Positions 31,056-42,384 are shown, numbered from the stretch's first letter. The stretch is 64,000 nucleotides of DNA from Haematococcus lacustris (GCA_030144725.1 JASKMD010000029.1:1815001-1879000); one strand, 5' to 3'. Made by a program: numbers and translations. The notes: generated by a model not told the origin, from the sequence alone.

Positions 31056-31752
31056 GCCACCACCACACCACCTTCCGGCACCTTCTGGCCTGTAGCAGCG
31101 CATATCTGCCATGCTTTGGTGGTGAGGCAGCGCATGTCTGTTGTGCTTGGAAATGGCAAGCTGGCCTTGCGTGAATGTCAGCAGAGTAGCTACTTCAATG
31201 TCATATGAAAGCATGCACATGGAGCATGAGTGGGAGGCCGGGTGCCCCTGCAAGTGGTATTGAATGTGACAGGGTCCATTGCTGTGTGTGGCTGTCGTGG
31301 CGCTAAGGGACAACATGCTGGCTGTCATGCTTGAGCTAAGGGGGCCGGGGAAAGCCAGCCAAGTGTTAGTGAGTGTGACAGGGCCGCCTGCTGTGGGTGG
31401 TTGCTGTGCCTTTAAGGAGCTGCCTGCCTGCTGAGACTGCCTGCCAGAGAGAGTGGCACACAATTTGCTTACCTGAGGCTGGAGGTGGGCGTTATGAATA
31501 ATCATGCTGCACGCTGACGTTGAGTTGCGTTGTCTCTATCTGGTCATTTCCACTGTTGTCTCTATCTGGTCATTTCCACTGTGTTGCCATGGAACAACGC
31601 GAGGGGCATCCATGAGCACTGTGTTTTGAAGTGTTGTTTATGAACTGTAAGGAGTACTACATCCCACAGAGCATGAGCATGAATGGCTTGCGTTGAATGA
31701 AAAGCGTTCTGCAATTTAAAGCAATCGCAGTCTGCAATATATTCCCGCTCTT
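31056..31752. other. Intergenic between TspO and COMT-like genes
   Basis: No coding similarity seen. Contains TGTAA at 31646-31650 and a short direct repeat (TCTATCTGGTCATTTCCACT at 31535 and 31560). Confidence 0.45.
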
Positions 31753-34700
31753 ATGCCAGGAATTATTGGCACCGCGCCTGGTTTACTACCAACGAATACG
31801 TACCAGCATGTCCAGCGCCACAAGACCTGTGTCGCCGCCTCCCGAAGGTCGGGCCTCCTTACCCTGCCAGCAGCGCTCCTGGCCTCCTCAATGCTGATGC
31901 CCCGGCCTTATGCAAGGGGTGAAGTCAAACCCATTGAGCTGACCGAAGCCCTGCCCCCCGCCGAGATGTATGCGCGCTACACGTACCAAGAGCCTGCAGA
32001 CATCACACGCTACATCACTGACAGGGCCGCGCCAGGGGACTCCCAGGCAGTGCTCCAGGCAATAGATGAGTTCGCCACGGCGTTCCCTATGTACAGGCAT
32101 GTCAACATGCCTGGCAGCAGTAAATCAGGCACGTGGTTGCTCACAGCGCTTTGAGCCGGGCCAGGCTTGCATGACCCCTCACAGGACGCATGGCCAAGCA
32201 GGGCCCAGGCTGCAAGCCCCGTGTTGCCAACACACGCAGCGCTGCACCTGCACTGCCCTTGCCTGGTTTACTTCAACCAAAGACTGTAGCTTATAGCCCT
32301 GACCCATTCGAAACCAAACATGCCAGCTGGCACCGCAGCAGCAAACACAGCAAGACACAGCAGTGCCGGGCTGCAGGCTGGGCCCGGAGAAAGGTGCCGT
32401 CCTGGAAGCTGCTGTGGCCCTAGCACGTCCACAGCTGGTGGTGGAGCTGGGCAGCTTTGTGGTGAGTGGCTCTGCATGGGTAACCCCTCCCCTGCTCAAC
32501 CCTGGCGGCAGTGCTGCTTGGCTGCATACACCGCCCCCCAACACCCCCTCACCAGCTGCTGGGGGAAGGAAGGGGGGTGCTCTGCCAGAGGCTGCCCAGC
32601 CACACCCGCTATGTTACACTCATTGCAATCATCATCAGGGTACATAGGAGTGCGAAGCACCCACTGCCTAATCACTGGCAGGAGTATGGCATGCAGGAGC
32701 ATGTGTGCAGGTGTGTTGAGCCGGGCAGCAAGCTTTTCGAGAGGCAGGCTACCCAGGCGTGCTTGCCAAATGCGAGCCTCACTGCCAGGATGACAGTAGC
32801 ATGTCAAACTACCGACCATGGGTGCAACTGCTTGTATCTGGGGGTTGCAACCAAGCCATTCACAGCCCCCTTGTCCCTCACTAGGGCCTCCATTTGAGCC
32901 GGATCAGAAGTACCTACTAGCAGCCACTAGCAGCCACTAAGTAGATCCGACTCAAACGGTGTTATTGGGCTGTGTGGAGTGAACCCAGTGCACATGGCAC
33001 ATGAGCCGCCTACCACCTACAGTATTGCCTGACCCGTCAGGGCAACGTGTAGAGTTGGCATGACAAAACATGCACTGATTGGAAGCTGAGGACAGCTCAA
33101 CAAAGGGGGCACACATTACTGTGCCACAGCAGGCTGCTGTTGCTGCTCCTGGGCCTTGGGAGGCTTGTCTCGCAGCCGCTTGTAGCCAGGCCAGGGTACT
33201 CCTTGCCCTTGGCTGGCAGAGCTCCCTGGTCTGGCCAGTAGCACAGCTCGAGTGGACGCCACCTGCTCTCCCCAATGCGCTGCATGTTCAATGCTGCATT
33301 GCAGTCCCTGTCCAGCCACCTTCCTGGCTGTGGTGCAGGCTTTGCCTTGGCAGCCTTGCCCTTGCCCTTGCCCTTGGTGGGCTCAGCTGCCGGCTTGCTA
33401 CGCTTGGCTGGAGGGGGAGTGTTGGGCCCTGGCTCTGAGGCTGCAGGCTGTGTGGCTGCCTGGCTGCTGCGTGGGGCCTGTGGGGGCTGGCGGGGGGCCA
33501 CTACTGGGCACCACATCAGGCCCCGCACTGGCTGGCCACGCTCCTGGCTCCAGGCTGGGCGCACCAGGCGCTGTTCCACCTGCCCTTCTGGGGGCTTCCA
33601 GCCTGCAGGCCTTGTGGCACTGAGTTTGTCCAGCTCCACCTCACAGGGCTGCTGGCCATTCACTGCTGAGCTGACCCGGCTGGTGCGGTGCTCATCCACC
33701 AGCACCACCCTGCCTCGCCGCTGGCCTGCGCCCCTGGGCCTGCACACCACCTTGCAGCAGGCTCGCAGCACCGCGTCAGCACCCCACCCACCCACAGTGC
33801 CAATGGTAGCTGCACCAAAGAACACCACCAGCTGATTGGCATGATTGTGGCGCTCCATGGACAGCTCAGCCATCTCCTCCTCCAGCTGACACCACACGCT
33901 GACACCATTTGTGTCCACCAACCTCTCGAAAGCAAACTCCTTGTTGCGGAGCTTTTTGGTGTTGAACCACCTGGCCCAGTGATGGCTCAGTGCTGGCTCT
34001 GGGGTGAATGCTTACCGGGTTTCCTTGGTCAGGCCCAGCTGCCTGCACACCCAATGCAGCACCCTGCTGTCCACCTTGATGAAGTGCACCCCCACCCTGG
34101 CCATGGGGGTGAGGGTGAAGGGGGGTGGGCAGGTCAGGGTCCGGGGACCAACCCCACGCCTCTTGCCGCGCTTTGTTTGCCCTGGCACAGGGGGGGGGTG
34201 GGGCTGCTGCCACCGCTCTAGCCACCGGCACACATGCACTGCATGGCGCATGCGGCAGGGCAGGGGCAGGGTGTCCTGCAGGGAGCCTTCCTTCTTCATG
34301 CCCAGTAGGTGACGGTGCTTGTTGGCCTCCTCTGTCAGGTCCGCCACATGGCCCTTGTCCAGGGTGGCGGCCTTCAGCTCCGAGCTCTTGGCGTTGATGC
34401 CATACCCGCACGCCATCCTGATGAACAGCTGCGCCTCCTCCCCGCTCCAGCCTAGCTGGGCCCTGGCTGCCTTGGCGTACAGCTTGACTATGCGCTCTGC
34501 AGGTCAGGTCAGGTCAGGTCAGGTCTGGTCTAGTCACCAGCATCACTTGCCTGGGTTGGAGTAATGCTGCTGCATGGCCACCGCCAGCTGCATGGAGTGT
34601 GCGTCGATGGTGTTGGCGTCACCCGCCAGGTTGATGCTGCACAGCTCCTGCAGCTTGGCGAGAAGCGCCTGGTTGCTGGGGTCCTCAAAGGCTGGCATGA

Positions 34701-37700
34701 GCATGGGGTGGCGGTTGCGCCCAAGGCGCCGCTGCATCTGGTTGTAGCATGTCTTGAAGTTGGGGATGGCAAAGAACATGCAGAAGTCCTTGAGCTGCCT
34801 CAGCATGACAGGGTCCTCGCAGTCAAGGGGCAAGGGAGGGCCAGTGGGTGCTGCAGGTGCAAGGGCTGCCAGGCGGGCGCTGCAGCACCTTGGGGGGGGC
34901 TGCGTGACTGGCTCAGGTTCTGACTCTGACTCTGACTCCTAGTCAGACTGTGGCTCTGGCTCTGAGCCACAGTCTGACTCGGAGTCAGAGTCAATGTCAC
35001 ACTCCATGCTGGCAGCCTGGGCAGGGGTAGGCTGGGCAGGGGCACGTGGGGGTAGGGGGGGTTAGGGGGGGAGCATCAGGGGGTTGGGGGGGCTGCACAT
35101 CTGGAGGCTGAGGGCGCTGGGGAAGCCCGGGGTAGGGTAGCCCACCAGGCACGTCAGGAAAATTCTGAGCACCAGCAACGAGGCGATGATGCGGAGCTGG
35201 GAGTGGGTTTCAGCCCGCAGCCGGAGGTGCTCCCGCAGCTTGCGCCTGGTCTTCTTGCAGCCGCGCAGCACTGCGCCCTCGGGGACCTTGATGACCTGCA
35301 TGACCAAGCACAGTTGCCATTTTGACAGGCCAAGACAAAGGCGGGGTCAATACACACAGTGCGGGGACACATAAGGCGGGGCCGTCACCTGACGTCTACA
35401 CGTGGTCCAGCCATCCCGACGCTCTTGGCGTTGCTTGCCTTGAGAGGAACGAGACGCTGCAATGGAACCAACAGGAGCGACGGGTTATCACACAACGCGT
35501 AGCCCACAGTAGCCCACAGTCGGCTAGGGTCACGCACCTTTCTGTTTCTTTCCCGGGTCCTTCTTGTGCTTCTTTCTAGCCATCACGCGATGCGCAGTGC
35601 GACGGGCGGTTTCAAGCCATTCACAGCCACTCAACTGTCAACTGCCCAACCACCAACTTCTTGCAACAGCTGCCAATTGAAGAGCAACGCATGGCAACCC
35701 GCAAAAGCATGCAAGTATACCCACGGGATCTGCTCATGGCCCATGATGCCCATGGCGCATTATGGCTCACACAACATCTCTACGACTAAGCAGATGGCTT
35801 CTGCAGGAGTGTGATACAAGCAGGAGTGTGATACTCTGCTGAGTGCTCAGGTTCGGCTGTAACACAACACATCCCGCCAGCCTCGTACTGCCCACCATGT
35901 CCCTCACTACCACCACGTCCCAACTCCTTCCTCCATTGTCTCTCTCCCCAATTTCCCTCCTTCCCCACCCCTTCCCCTTGCTGGCCAGCCTGGTGTAATT
36001 TGGATGATGAGAAGCACGATGACCGGCAACCTGTCAGCTTCGTGCAAGAGGCGTTGCAGACAAGGAGGGTGCTTCTGCTGAGCTCGAAACCGGTTTGGCG
36101 CCAGCCAGTCAAGGCCCCCGCCTTGAACCTACCCTCGTATTAGGTGCTCTGGCTGTCATGTTGTGCTGATGCCGTGCAGAGTCCCAGCTGTGCCCGTCGC
36201 TCGCAGGGTTATAGCGCGACCCGCATTGCCCGGGCGCTGCCCCCCGGGGGTCGTTTGGTGTGCGTGGAGGCGAACCCCAAGTGCGTGGCCGCTTTGGAGG
36301 CAGTGCTGCAGCATGCCGGTCTGCGTGAGAGCGTCGTAATAGAGCAAGGGCTGGCGCGCGACGTGCTGCCACACCTGGCCGCGAAGTATGGCCCGGCACA
36401 GATGGTGTTCGAGGTGCGATCGGGGCGGGCGAGGGTAGGGCGACCACTAAGCTTGCGTTTGCCCATCTGTTGTGTTGTTTAACTTGCTTTTTTATGACGC
36501 ACTGACACATTAAACACCATGCTGCACCAAACAGCCCCCTTGTCCCTCACTAGGGCCTCCATTTGAGCCGGATCAGAAGTACCTACTAGCATACACTATC
36601 AGCCACTAGTAGCCACTAACTAGATCCGGCTCAAACAGTGTTATTGGGCTGTGTGGAGTAAACCCAGTGCACATGGCACATGAGCCCGCCTACCACCTAC
36701 AGTATTGCCTGACCCGAGGGCTATGATGTAGAGTTGGCATGACAAAACATGCACTGATCAAAAGCTGATGACAGCTCAAGAGGGGGGGCACACACTACCG
36801 TGCCTCAGCAGGCTGCTGTTGCTGCTCCTGGGCCTTGGGGGGCTTGTCTCGCACCCGCTTGTAGCCCAGGCCAGGGTACTCCTTGCCCTTGGCTGGCATT
36901 GGATTGGATTGGAGTAATGCTGCTGCATGGCCACCGCCAGCTGCATGGAGTGTGCGTCGGTGTTGTGAAAACCCGCCAGGTTGATGCTGCCCAGCTCCTG
37001 CAGCTTGGCCAGCAGCGCCTGGTTGCTGGGGTCCTCAAAGGCTGGCATGAGCATGGGGTGGCGGTTGCGCCCAAGGCGCCGCTGCAGCTGGTTGTAGCAT
37101 GTGTTGAAGTTTGGGTTGGCAAAGAACATGCAGAAGTCCTTGAGCTGCCTCAGCATGACAGGGTCCTCGCAGTCAAGGGGCAAGGGAGGGCCAGTGGGTG
37201 CTGCGGGTGCAAGAGCTGCCAGGCGGGCGCTGCAGCGCCTTTGGGGGGGTTGCGCGACTGGCTTAGGTTCTGACTCTGACTCTGACTCGTAGTCAGACTG
37301 TGGCTCTGGCTCTGAGCCACAGTCTGACTCGGAGTCAAAGTCATTGTCACACTCCATGCTGGCAGGCTGGGCAGGCTGAGCAGGCTGGGCAGGCTGGGCA
37401 GGGGCCCGTTGGGGGAGTGGGGGTAGGGGGGGAGCATCAAGGGGTTGGGGAGGCTGCACAGCTGGAGGCTGAGGGGCGCTGGGGGAGCCTGGGGTAGGGT
37501 AGCCCACTGGGCAGGTGAGAAAGATACGCAGGACAAACAAAGAGGCGATGAAGCGGAGCTGAGAGTGGATCTTAGCCCGCAGCCGGAGGTGCTCCCGCAA
37601 CTTGCGCCTGGTCTTCTTGCACCCGCGCAGCACTGCGCCCTCGGGGACCTTGATGACCTGCATGACCAAGCACAATTGCCATTTTGACAGGCCAAGACAA

Positions 37701-38662
37701 AGGCGGGGTCAATGCACACAGTGCGGGGACACATAAGGCGGGGCCGTCACCTTACGTCGACGCGTGGTCCAGCCATCCCGATGCTCTTGGCGTTGCTTGC
37801 CTTGAGAGGAACGAGACACTGCGATGGAACCAACAGGAGCGACGGGTTATCTCACAGCGCTAACTCACGTCTAGGGCTCACGTCACGGCTGGGGACACGA
37901 ACCTTTATGTTTCTTGTCGCTACCCTTCCGCTTCTTCTTAGCTATCACGCGATGCGCAGTGCGACGGGCGGGGGCATTTTCTAGCAATTTGGGTTTCCGT
38001 GAAAAATACACGGATGTGTGAAAATACACAAGTGCATCGGCAAAATACACAAGTGCACCAAATAGCCCCTCATGTCGACCTTGCACCATCGTGGCTGTCT
38101 TCGTCCAACAAACACTGCTGCAGTGCGCACTGGGACACGTCCAGCCTGCACACATCACAACACCAGATGTGAATGTGAAGAGGGCCCGACCAACGTCACA
38201 TGGCTACATGCGTGTCAACAGGCCCAGTGCCTACAGCTAAGATAGACCGAGGCTGGCAGACGCTGGTTATTGGCCTGCCCTGCCCCGCAGGACCACTGCA
38301 AGGACTGCTACCTGCCCGACCTGCTCCTAGCTGAAGACACAGGTCTGGTGGTTCCAGGCACGTGGGTGCTGGCGGACAACGTGTTGTACCCCGGGGCGCC
38401 TGACCTGCTAGCGCACATCGCAACACCCAGCAAGGCCGGCTACGCAGCTGTGTTGGTGGCCGCGAGCTACGAGTATTCGCAGCCGTGGAACCCCGCATGG
38501 AAGCCTCCACCGGACGCGGTTTCGGTGGCTGTGCGCGGTGTGCCGGGGGACCGCGGGGCGCAGCCAGACGGTCAGGCGCATGCTCAGCTGTCGCAGCTGT
38601 GCGCATTGCTTGGACCCAATAGATGCCAAAGCCTGCAGCCCTTTGTGCGGATGGTTGGCTGA
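31753..38662 (+). CDS. Catechol-O-methyltransferase-like SAM-dependent methyltransferase
   Basis: Exons 31753-32090, 32377-32461, 36207-36413 and 38291-38662 join to 1002 nt (333 residues) with matching phases. The joined protein follows the COMT family: [20 protein letters not shown], then [29 protein letters not shown] (SAM-binding motif I), [15 protein letters not shown] (acidic end of strand 2), [17 protein letters not shown] (metal-binding Asp region) and [19 protein letters not shown] (Asp-Asn metal ligands). It should transfer methyl groups to catechol-type hydroxyls, using Mg2+. The N-terminus ([17 protein letters not shown], then YARG) looks like a twin-arginine lumenal presequence, an inference only. 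Exon 1's donor was chosen to keep the family's M-x-GxxKG junction; the last 40 residues are uncertain. Introns 2 and 3 (3.7 and 1.9 kb) hold antisense Fanzor elements. Confidence 0.82.
32868..33096 (-). ncRNA. Candidate Fanzor omega-RNA / conserved 3' end with hairpin
   Basis: About 230 nt downstream of the Fanzor stop are strongly conserved in all three family members (also 36537-36775 and 40815-41050), although coding parts are deleted or truncated elsewhere. Near the outer border lies an inverted repeat, TTTGAGCCGGATC ... GATCCGGCTCAAA (one mismatch here, perfect in copies 2 and 3), with a roughly 45-nt loop. In TnpB and Fanzor systems the guide-RNA scaffold spans the 3' end of the gene to the element border, with the guide just outside. 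That this region is transcribed as such is inference. Confidence 0.4.
33097..35583 (-). pseudogene. Fanzor (eukaryotic TnpB-like RNA-guided nuclease) gene, decayed
   Basis: Minus-strand exons 35583-35538, 35456-35389, 35295-34551 (GC donor), 34496-34016 and 33970-33097 splice in phase. The start [15 protein letters not shown] is strongly basic (NLS-like). The C-terminal exon has [10 protein letters not shown] (RuvC-II-type Glu followed by the TnpB/Fanzor TS segment), a basic Pro-rich insert, and [18 protein letters not shown] (RuvC-III Asp, the TnpB DRDxNAAxN signature). Upstream [13 protein letters not shown] may be RuvC-I. Members are RNA-guided DNA nucleases of transposons. This copy has in-frame stops at 35064-35062 and 34941-34939, and a one-base deletion shifts the last 25 or so codons (expected ..[18 protein letters not shown]). 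The nuclease half itself is open. Confidence 0.82.
36537..37976 (-). mobile_element. Fanzor-type element, copy 2, internally deleted (COMT intron 3)
   Basis: Shares both ends with copy 1 but lacks the nuclease half. The frame 36776-37675 runs from [19 protein letters not shown] through [17 protein letters not shown] and [15 protein letters not shown], then jumps at about 36900 (next to a TTGGATTGGA repeat) directly to the gene's last codons ([12 protein letters not shown]). The first exon's ATG is ATA. In this copy exon 3 is free of the two stops seen in copy 1, so it preserves the ancestral N-terminal reading frame. It is non-autonomous. Confidence 0.82.
36776..37960 (-). pseudogene. Fanzor gene remnant lacking the RuvC region
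   Basis: N-terminal exons retained (basic first exon with lost start, second exon [14 protein letters not shown], long third exon with an acidic Ser/Glu/Asp tract and the LKDFCMFF...LGRNRHPML segment). All RuvC motifs are deleted, so no nuclease can be made. It helps define the intact third exon. Confidence 0.78.
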
Positions 38663-39456
38663 ATGGTATGCTGACCCACACCCACGGGCTGCTGCGCGCA
38701 CAGCTGGCTGCGGAAGCTCGACATTGAGGTTTTGAAAAAGCCTAGCCTCAGCTATATAAACATCGTAACGGGTGCTTAGTGTCAGGCTAGACAAGCAAGG
38801 GGAAAACTGGGTACCATGCTGTTCTCCACATTCAGACCACCATTCGCTACCGCGATTGCACCGTCAGGTTCAGCGTGCTGAAATAGTGAGCGGCGTCGAA
38901 GCGCAGGCCCGCAGGCTGAACATGGGTGGCTGGGCCTAAAGTTGTGTCCACGCAATAAGGTCGCTGTAGGTAGCTACATACATACGTATTAAGTCTAAGG
39001 CCGGGGCCCGTCTCTCTCGCGGGCCAGGTCCCTTCAGTCGGTTGTACTGGGTAGCTCGACCTAGCTAAGGAGCCATGCCTGTTGATAATGTCCCGCAACC
39101 GACACAGCCTCCAGCTCCGCAACCTCCAATATACTATCGAGTGCAGCAGACATTTCCCCTCGAGATGTTGTACTCGCGCACCTCATTTGCGGAACTGGTG
39201 GCCCAGGCCAAGGCCAGCTTGGCGACTGAAACAGTGGAGCGGAAGGAAGCCAATGAACAACATCGAGTAGCTATTGCGGAATTTGCCAAGTCTGGCCTCC
39301 AACCCGGGACAAGCTGATGTGATGTGATGTCATCACTGTGTGGGCTTCAATGCTAATGTCAACAGCACCACTTTCCTGAAGTAGCAGCCGAGTAGTTGTA
39401 CCAACTGGTGGTGTTGTGATCAGTTGACTCTAGCTCCTGAGCAACACGGCATGTTG
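38663..39456. other. COMT-like downstream region
   Basis: Mostly non-coding. Holds one small candidate ORF (39075-39317, listed separately). No repeats of note before the pentamer array at 39457. Confidence 0.4.
39075..39317 (+). CDS. Small hypothetical protein (80 aa)
   Basis: ORF starting MPVDNVPQPTQPPAPQPP, then YYRVQQTFPLEMLYSRTSF and an Ala/Glu/Lys-rich helix-like segment (AQAKASLATETVERKEA). Composition is protein-like rather than repeat-derived, but no family is recognised. It could be one exon of a longer gene, since the 3' side near 39310 is not clearly terminated by a gene end. Confidence 0.3.
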   Translation: MPVDNVPQPTQPPAPQPPIYYRVQQTFPLEMLYSRTSFAELVAQAKASLATETVERKEANEQHRVAIAEFAKSGLQPGTS

Positions 39457-39751
39457 AGCTGGGCTGGGCTGGGCTGGGCTGGGCTGGGCTGGGCTGGGCT
39501 GGGCTGGGCTGGGCTGGGCTGGGCTGGGCTGGGCTGGGCTGGGCTGGGCTGGGCTGGGCTGGGCTGGGCTGGGCTGGGCTGGGCTGGGCTGGGCTGGGCT
39601 GGGCTGGGCTGGGCTGGGCTGGGCTGGGCTGGGCTGGGCTGGGCTGGGCTGGGCTGGGCTGGGCTGGGCTGGGCTGGGCTGGGCTGGGCTGGGCTGGGCT
39701 GGGCTGGGCTGGGCTGGGCTGGGCTGGGCTGGGCTGGGCTGGGCTGGGCTG
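39457..39751 (+). repeat. (GGGCT)n pentamer array, about 59 copies
   Basis: Perfect GGGCT units for about 295 bp. All frames are open on both strands (GLGWA / PSPAQ), which explains the long spurious ORFs. Confidence 0.96.
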
Positions 39752-40814
39752 CCTTGCCTGGGCTTGATTCGCGACGAAGCCAGCAGTGCGGGACCATGGA
39801 GCCCGGCCAGTGGCTACTCGCTCGGCCATTCGAGCGGACCCAGCTTGGCTTCGCTTCGAGCGCCTGGTCATGGCTTAAACCCATCTTTTTGCGGCTGGCA
39901 TCGACCAAAAGGTAAACGGACGGCTCCGATGGGCGGAGAGGGGTCGTAGCTTCTATACTTATAATAATGGCGGGCTGAAACGACTTCAGTTTTGGGAAAA
40001 GGCCCCGGGCATGGCCAGATCTTAGCTGTTTTCCATGTTTTACCTGATTACTACTAGCACACGCATCAGTTTGCAGGCATAATTATAGTATCGATGGATG
40101 TACTTGATGCGGTTCCCCGGTACTCATTGCAAGGGGTTGGGCGCATGTGGCATGCATAAACATCTCTTGACAGTGTGTCCATCATCACCACTCGCCATAG
40201 AACGAGCTGATGCATGTTAAGGCCAAGTCAGCGCAAGGGTGTGAGTGTGTGGTACAGCTAGCTGCGGAAGAAGTTTCAGGCCCAAAGCATCACGGCGTAC
40301 CCCCTCAACCCGGCCATGAGACAAGCCTCTAGCAAGCAGCATGTAGCACACACTGTAGACACCCAGTAGGCACCTGGACATCGCCGAGGACATCGCTGCG
40401 ACAGCGCACATACTTTAGGGCGCAAATAAGAGCGATGGAGCGCTCCTGGCGTTGTGTGCTGGTCGGGGCCCCCGAACATTGGACGGGGTCGCGGACCAGC
40501 CAATCACCATAGGCCTGTTCCTCTGAGCCGATGCTAACGTGCGCGGCGCTGCGTCAAGGCGTGCCAATCTTACATCGTGAGGCGGTGTATAGAGTTAGTT
40601 AGGTCCCTCCGAAAAATGTGGTTTTTTTGGCTTACTTGTCTAGCCTGACTTAGTGCCGCCACTTGGGGCCGGCATGGTCCTTCATAGGGCACGCCGCAGT
40701 GCCGCGCCTTTGCCCGCACCCGCCCGCCCGCCACCTCCGCCGATACTGGTCTTCTTGCTCAAGAACTGCACCAGGGCCAAATCCTGCACTCAAATCCTGC
40801 ATCCAAGCGCTGGT
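39752..40814. other. No supported gene
   Basis: Unique sequence with short frames only and no recognisable domain or repeat. GC skew and codon pattern do not favour any frame. Confidence 0.35.
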
Positions 40815-41137
40815 CCCCCTTGTCCCTAACTAGGGCCTCCATTTGAGCCGGATCAGAAGTACCTACTAGCATACACTATCAGCCACTAGTAGCCACTAAC
40901 TAGATCCGGCTCAAAACGGTGTTATTGGGCTGTGTGGAGTGAACCCAGTGCACATGGCACATGAGCCCGCCTACCACCTACAGTATTGCCTGACCCGAGG
41001 GCTATGATGTAGAGTTGGCATGACAAAACATGCACTCAACAAAGGGGGCACACATTACTGTGCCACAGCAGGCTCCTGCTGCTGCTCCTGGGCCTTGGGA
41101 GGCTTGTCTCGCAGCCGCTTGTAGCCCAGGCCAGGGT
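40815..41137 (-). mobile_element. Fanzor-type element, copy 3, 3' end only
   Basis: Matches the 3' end of copies 1 and 2 from CCCCCTTGTCCCTAACTAGG, through the GAGCCGGATC/GATCCGGCTC hairpin, to the last codons ([18 protein letters not shown]), stopping at about 41137. The rest is missing, so this is a 5'-truncated or deleted copy. It outlines the minimal conserved 3' unit. Confidence 0.82.
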
Positions 41138-42210
41138 GTGGCCGCTGCACCTGCTGGCCTCCGCGTCTGTGATGTCCGCCCACTGCCTGCGCGCAGTGCC
41201 CTGGTTGAGCAGCCGTGGTTTGCCAGGCCCAGCCAGTGAGTGCCAAGTTCATCAGTTTGGGGGGCGCCCGTGTGTACCGGTACACGAATGGGAGGCTCAG
41301 GGGCGTGCTGGTTGTACCCCCTGGGTGTGACGTACAGGTTAATGGCATGGAAGCCGTCGTTCGTGCTGACCCACAGTCAGCTGTGACACCCGTGAGAAAA
41401 TGTTCGAATGGGCCAGCATGGGCCAACTAGGCCACCTCGTGCCGCGATTTTTGCACCCGCTTGCTGCTTAGGTCTAGTCAGGGCTGTCCCTTGATTATTC
41501 CTTGCGCCCGCCAAAGTGGACCCCTCGAAGCTAGGGCGCGACCGATCATATGACTTGCTGAGGAATTGGTCATATGACTGAATATGATGGCTTAAAGATG
41601 GGATATGACCGGGTCTGTAGTCAAGAGGATAATGTGGCAGATTACCACACTACTCCACCTGGGAACAACGTGTGTGAAGAGGGTTTGACGCCCTCCAAAC
41701 CAGTATCGCTCTCAGTTGCAGCTAGCCCGCCGCCACACTCCTCTACTGTCCGCGAAGTTAACCATTGAGGTTGAGACCACGGCAATGAGGCTCTCTGTAT
41801 CCTCTTGTAATCGATCTCTGTAGCCTTGGTCATGCGCAAAATGATATTGGCTACGCGGGTTCCATGCTCCTATCTCAAAGATGTCAAGCTCCTCAGCTGC
41901 AGCGGCCGGAGCCACCTATGTGTAATGTACAAGCCTTGTAGCATGCGATGCTAAGGTCGCATGCTATTGCTTCAGCAAAAGGGGTCAGCAAATTCGAAAT
42001 GCTCGGCGGTTGGGTCCGACGGTTGGGTCGCCACGGGTCGTCCATTTGCGCTGCTGAGACGCTCCCCAAGCAGCTACAGGTATGCAGGAGAACCGTGTGG
42101 GGTCAGACCGCGCATCGCGCCAGCCATTTTTGCACACGGCCGAAAAGTGCAGTGGTTGCGAGCAAATGGGATTCTAGAAACATGGGAACAGGGCCCGTAG
42201 CTTGTCAAAA
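41138..42210. other. No supported gene
   Basis: One frame (about 41245-41400, RVYRYTNGRLRGVLVVPPGCDVQVNG) looks protein-like and could be an exon or an old remnant, but I recognise no family. Remaining sequence shows nothing. Confidence 0.3.
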
Positions 42211-42384
42211 CAGTGCCGCTGTCAAAACAATGCACATGGCACGCCAAACCGATGTAACGACGCCCCTCCACCCATGCTCGGAAGTATACAAGGCTGCTGC
42301 ATTGCTTGACCGCTTCGTGAGTAGTACCTACTACCTGGCCACTCGGTAAGACCACTGAAGGTGTGTAGGCCATTGCTACGTTAC

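Larger units (their letters stand above)
32868..35612 (-). mobile_element. Fanzor-type element, copy 1 (in COMT intron 2)
   Basis: About 2.75 kb, flanked by 16-bp direct repeats CAAGCCATTCACAGCC at 32852-32867 and 35613-35628. Compared with copy 2, similarity starts at CCCTTGTCCCTCACTAGG and stops at GCGACGGGCGG, matching the direct-repeat borders. It carries a five-exon TnpB-like gene on the minus strand and a roughly 230-bp conserved non-coding 3' end. No terminal inverted repeats. Confidence 0.8.

Noticed and set aside
39359..39915. Long PSPAQ / GLGWA proteins
   Set aside because: Pentamer repeat read in any frame gives open frames on both strands.
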